A DNA stretch of 64,000 nucleotides from Bolinopsis microptera (lineage: Eukaryota; Ctenophora; Tentaculata; Lobata; Bolinopsidae), in assembly GCF_026151205.1 (NCBI RefSeq), contig NC_087083.1, positions 12,400,944 through 12,464,943 on the forward strand. The letters run 5' to 3'. Both the position numbers and the translations under genes were made by a program. Below the pieces are notes generated by a model. It saw only the letters and a program-made list of their open reading frames with translations, was not told the DNA's origin and ran no database searches. The stretch's first letter is position 1; the number at the start of each line of letters is the position of its first letter. Positions 61,901-64,000 of this stretch are shown here, in pieces.

Positions 61901-62570
61901 ACGTCTTATGATCTGACCCCTAATAATCGGGGGCCCCCTTTGTCGTGCAGCCATGCTTAAAGCATCAGTGATTTCTAGCTTTATGGAAACATTTTTTTAT
62001 CAAACTACCCCGGTCCTACATTTCAGTGTTAACGTTTACAAGCCATTCGGCGTGAAGTGGTTTTATCTTAGACAACTTTAGGTTAACCTTAACATCACGT
62101 GTTAGCTTTACTAGCACTGTTTCATTACCTCCCCTGAGTAATATAAACTATTACACGTCGGACAATGTCTTTGGCAACACGATTTACCGTAATATCTAGA
62201 GGCTGGAACAAGTTTGTCATGTTGGGGGGGGGGGGGACTAGCTCATGAACTATGTTGTTGAGTGCCATAATTTCGTTGACTTTTTCCGCCAAGTGACCCT
62301 TGAAAACATCATATACTAGTAAAGTGTTCTGTGCCTCCAGCAGACCAAGGAGAACCTTTCCGTCGTTAACTTACGGCACAATAAAATTCTCATAGTTATC
62401 ATATTCTGGACAAAAAGTTCGAAGTGGAAAAATTTTTGAAAAAAATTCAACGGACTTTAACTTGGACGGACCTTTGATGAACGGACTTTATTTGAACGGA
62501 CATTAAAATGAAAGTTTGAGCCTCCAGCGTTCAATTAATGTCCGTCCAAATAAGGTCCGATAAGGTATAT

Positions 62571-64000
62571 AGAAAACCCAGCAGGCAGCTGGGCCAGAGA
62601 TTTAAAAATAGAAGGATATTTTGTTAATGAATATTGAAGCGAAAATCATGTAACCCTATGTTTTCGAGGACGCTGAACAAGATAAAACTGGTTATAATTA
62701 GCATACTCAAGGGCAAATTGCTTTAAAATGCACTTGAATGTTATAGATATTATTGGACATTCATGGCGGCCATTGGCGGAAAAGTTTGAGCGAGTTTCTA
62801 TGTGCCAAATTTGAGATATCACCTTAAACACAAAAAATATCTCCAATTCGGTGGTTTGTGGTGGTTCCAAGGCATATATATGGAGATCCAACGATACGAT
62901 TTTCTTGAATATTTGTAGATAGTAAGATAGCTTTAAGACCAATAATTTGTGTAAGTTTGGGTGAATTTCTATGTGCCAAATTTGAGATATCACTTTAAAC
63001 ACAAGAAAATAGTGCTGTCGGACAGATGTCGCTGTCGGACAGATGTCGTGTTACCCTTCGAGACAATACCATGGCTGAAATTAAAACAGGCAGGCAAAAA
63101 TTCTTTGATTCTTAGATCCTCATCGAAATTGTTATGGTTTAAAAAGACGAGAGAAAAATGACGGAACACGAGGTCAGAAGAAATAACTTTCACTACTGGG
63201 TAACAATATCAAACCAGACTAAGAAGTCACGGACTTACTGGTCTGTGTGTGGGTATTTATAGACATGCAGCCCTAGAGCGAATCAGAATGCTGGATCGAT
63301 ATCACGTGACCATGGGCAAGCCAATAGGTTTAGTACGAACAATGTTGGCTTTGTTTAGGGTTAGGGTTAGGTACTGCATAGGTTATTTTGAACAAAAGGT
63401 GATAAATTCCCCAAAAGGAATAAAAACGATCATGCCTGTCTGTGAGATTAACGTAACAAAACAGATGCTGAGCTGAATAATAGATACAAAAATTAGTTGA
63501 CCATCGAAATAATTTTGATGAAACATTTTGATAAGAAGTAATGATTGGAACAAATCGTCGAATTGAATTTGATTGTTCTGGAAAGCCAATCAAATTCAAA
63601 AGTCATAATGTGATCAAAGCTATCTCTTTTCGTAAAATTAGGCGACCATCAATAATTTGGACCCTAGACTCCGTGTCTGACTTGTCTGGCCTGTTGATTA
63701 TATTACTGTAACTCTATTGCCATGGTTTTGTTTAGCACAAAATGGTACAGGGCCTTAAAGGCCTTGGAAACTATAAATCAATTGTTGGTAGCTGTGATGG
63801 GCTCCCCGTGCAGAAATGCATGAATGTCTTCCTCCTCGCTTACACTTGTGTGAGCGGTTCTTCACCAACAGTTGAAATTCCAAATTCGACATCTAGCGTC
63901 AAAATCAAATGAGGCCAGCGCTATCTATATTAGTGGAGAATGCGACAGTTCACACTGTTTTGTATTTAGCGCTAGCGTCAAATGAGGCCAAGAAAACAAC
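62571..64000. other. Right flank without recognised gene
   Basis: A 60-bp segment (AATTTGAGATATCAC.TTAAACACAA) is repeated at about 62790 and 62960, 169 bp apart. Three TTAGGG units lie at about 63356. Words of the GCGCTA/TAGCGTCA satellite reappear at 63885-63985. No coding sequence recognised. Confidence 0.45.

Larger units (their letters stand above)
42136..62570. mobile_element. TIR DNA element (Mutator-like suspected) split by a 17.9-kb insertion block
   Basis: Outer inverted ends: CCTTATCAGACCTTATTTGG... at 42137 and ...CCAAATAAGGTCCGATAAGG ending at about 62563. Inner inverted segments: GACAAAGGGGGG..CCGATTATTAGGGGTCAGATC (42412-42450) and its complement (61905-61945). Subterminal GAACGGACATTA words occur at both ends. 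The right inner TIR is interrupted: its proximal part (CATCACTAATTATACGT) ends at 43954 and its distal part resumes at 61899, with ATACGT duplicated. Without the block the element would be about 2.5 kb. The class is inferred only from TIRs plus a FLYWCH-like ORF; no target duplication of the whole element was found. Confidence 0.65.

Noticed and set aside
63354-63373. TTAGGG telomere repeats
   Set aside because: Only about three units; too short to claim an interstitial telomere.

Overview
This window is nuclear DNA from an invertebrate animal. It is AT-rich, has a many-exon host gene with short GT-AG introns and the standard genetic code, and is crowded with animal-type retroelements, DNA-transposon remnants and minisatellites. 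The phylum cannot be settled from the sequence; the element mix would suit a cnidarian or another marine invertebrate. No bacterial genes, CRISPR arrays, tRNA or rRNA genes were seen. All calls come from reading the sequence, without database searches.

Layout. 0-3 kb: a CA microsatellite, then a LINE-ORF1-like gene (minus) between two blocks of GCGCTAGATA/GCGTCATCTA satellite motifs. 3-8.8 kb: no gene recognised; one structured dispersed repeat at 4.81 kb. 8.8-13.3 kb: a decayed LINE (minus), here LINE D, with RT, endonuclease, zinc-finger and an AlkB-then-SGNH ORF1. 13.64-15.19 kb: two inverted copies of a Penelope-like element 3' end (GIY-YIG endonuclease), each with a hammerhead-ribozyme-like core. 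17.2-19.5 kb: another decayed LINE (plus), LINE E.

21.5-37.4 kb: the only clear host gene, an ABCC/MRP-type ABC transporter (plus, ABCC4-like, at least 27 exons). Its introns hold a 22-bp minisatellite, a REL-endonuclease LINE (LINE C), a hAT-type MITE and a 31-bp minisatellite. The transporter has two membrane domains and two nucleotide-binding domains; the first has unusual Walker residues, the second looks canonical.

37.7-42.0 kb: a 1.09-kb TIR element with a small cysteine-containing ORF, a GA microsatellite, a GC-rich fold-back element built of nested palindromes, and an 81-bp tandem array.

42.1-62.6 kb: a nest of insertions. A TIR DNA element carrying a FLYWCH-like ORF was split by a 17.9-kb block. 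The block holds an intact two-ORF LINE (LINE A, minus) and a truncated LINE (LINE B, plus), the latter split in turn by a 9.4-kb LTR element with apparently identical 813-bp LTRs. The most noteworthy item is LINE A: its ORF1 joins an intact AlkB-type Fe(II)/2-oxoglutarate dioxygenase to an intact SGNH hydrolase. The same order survives in the unrelated-looking remnant LINE D, so this is a recurrent LINE architecture in this genome and not a chance fusion.
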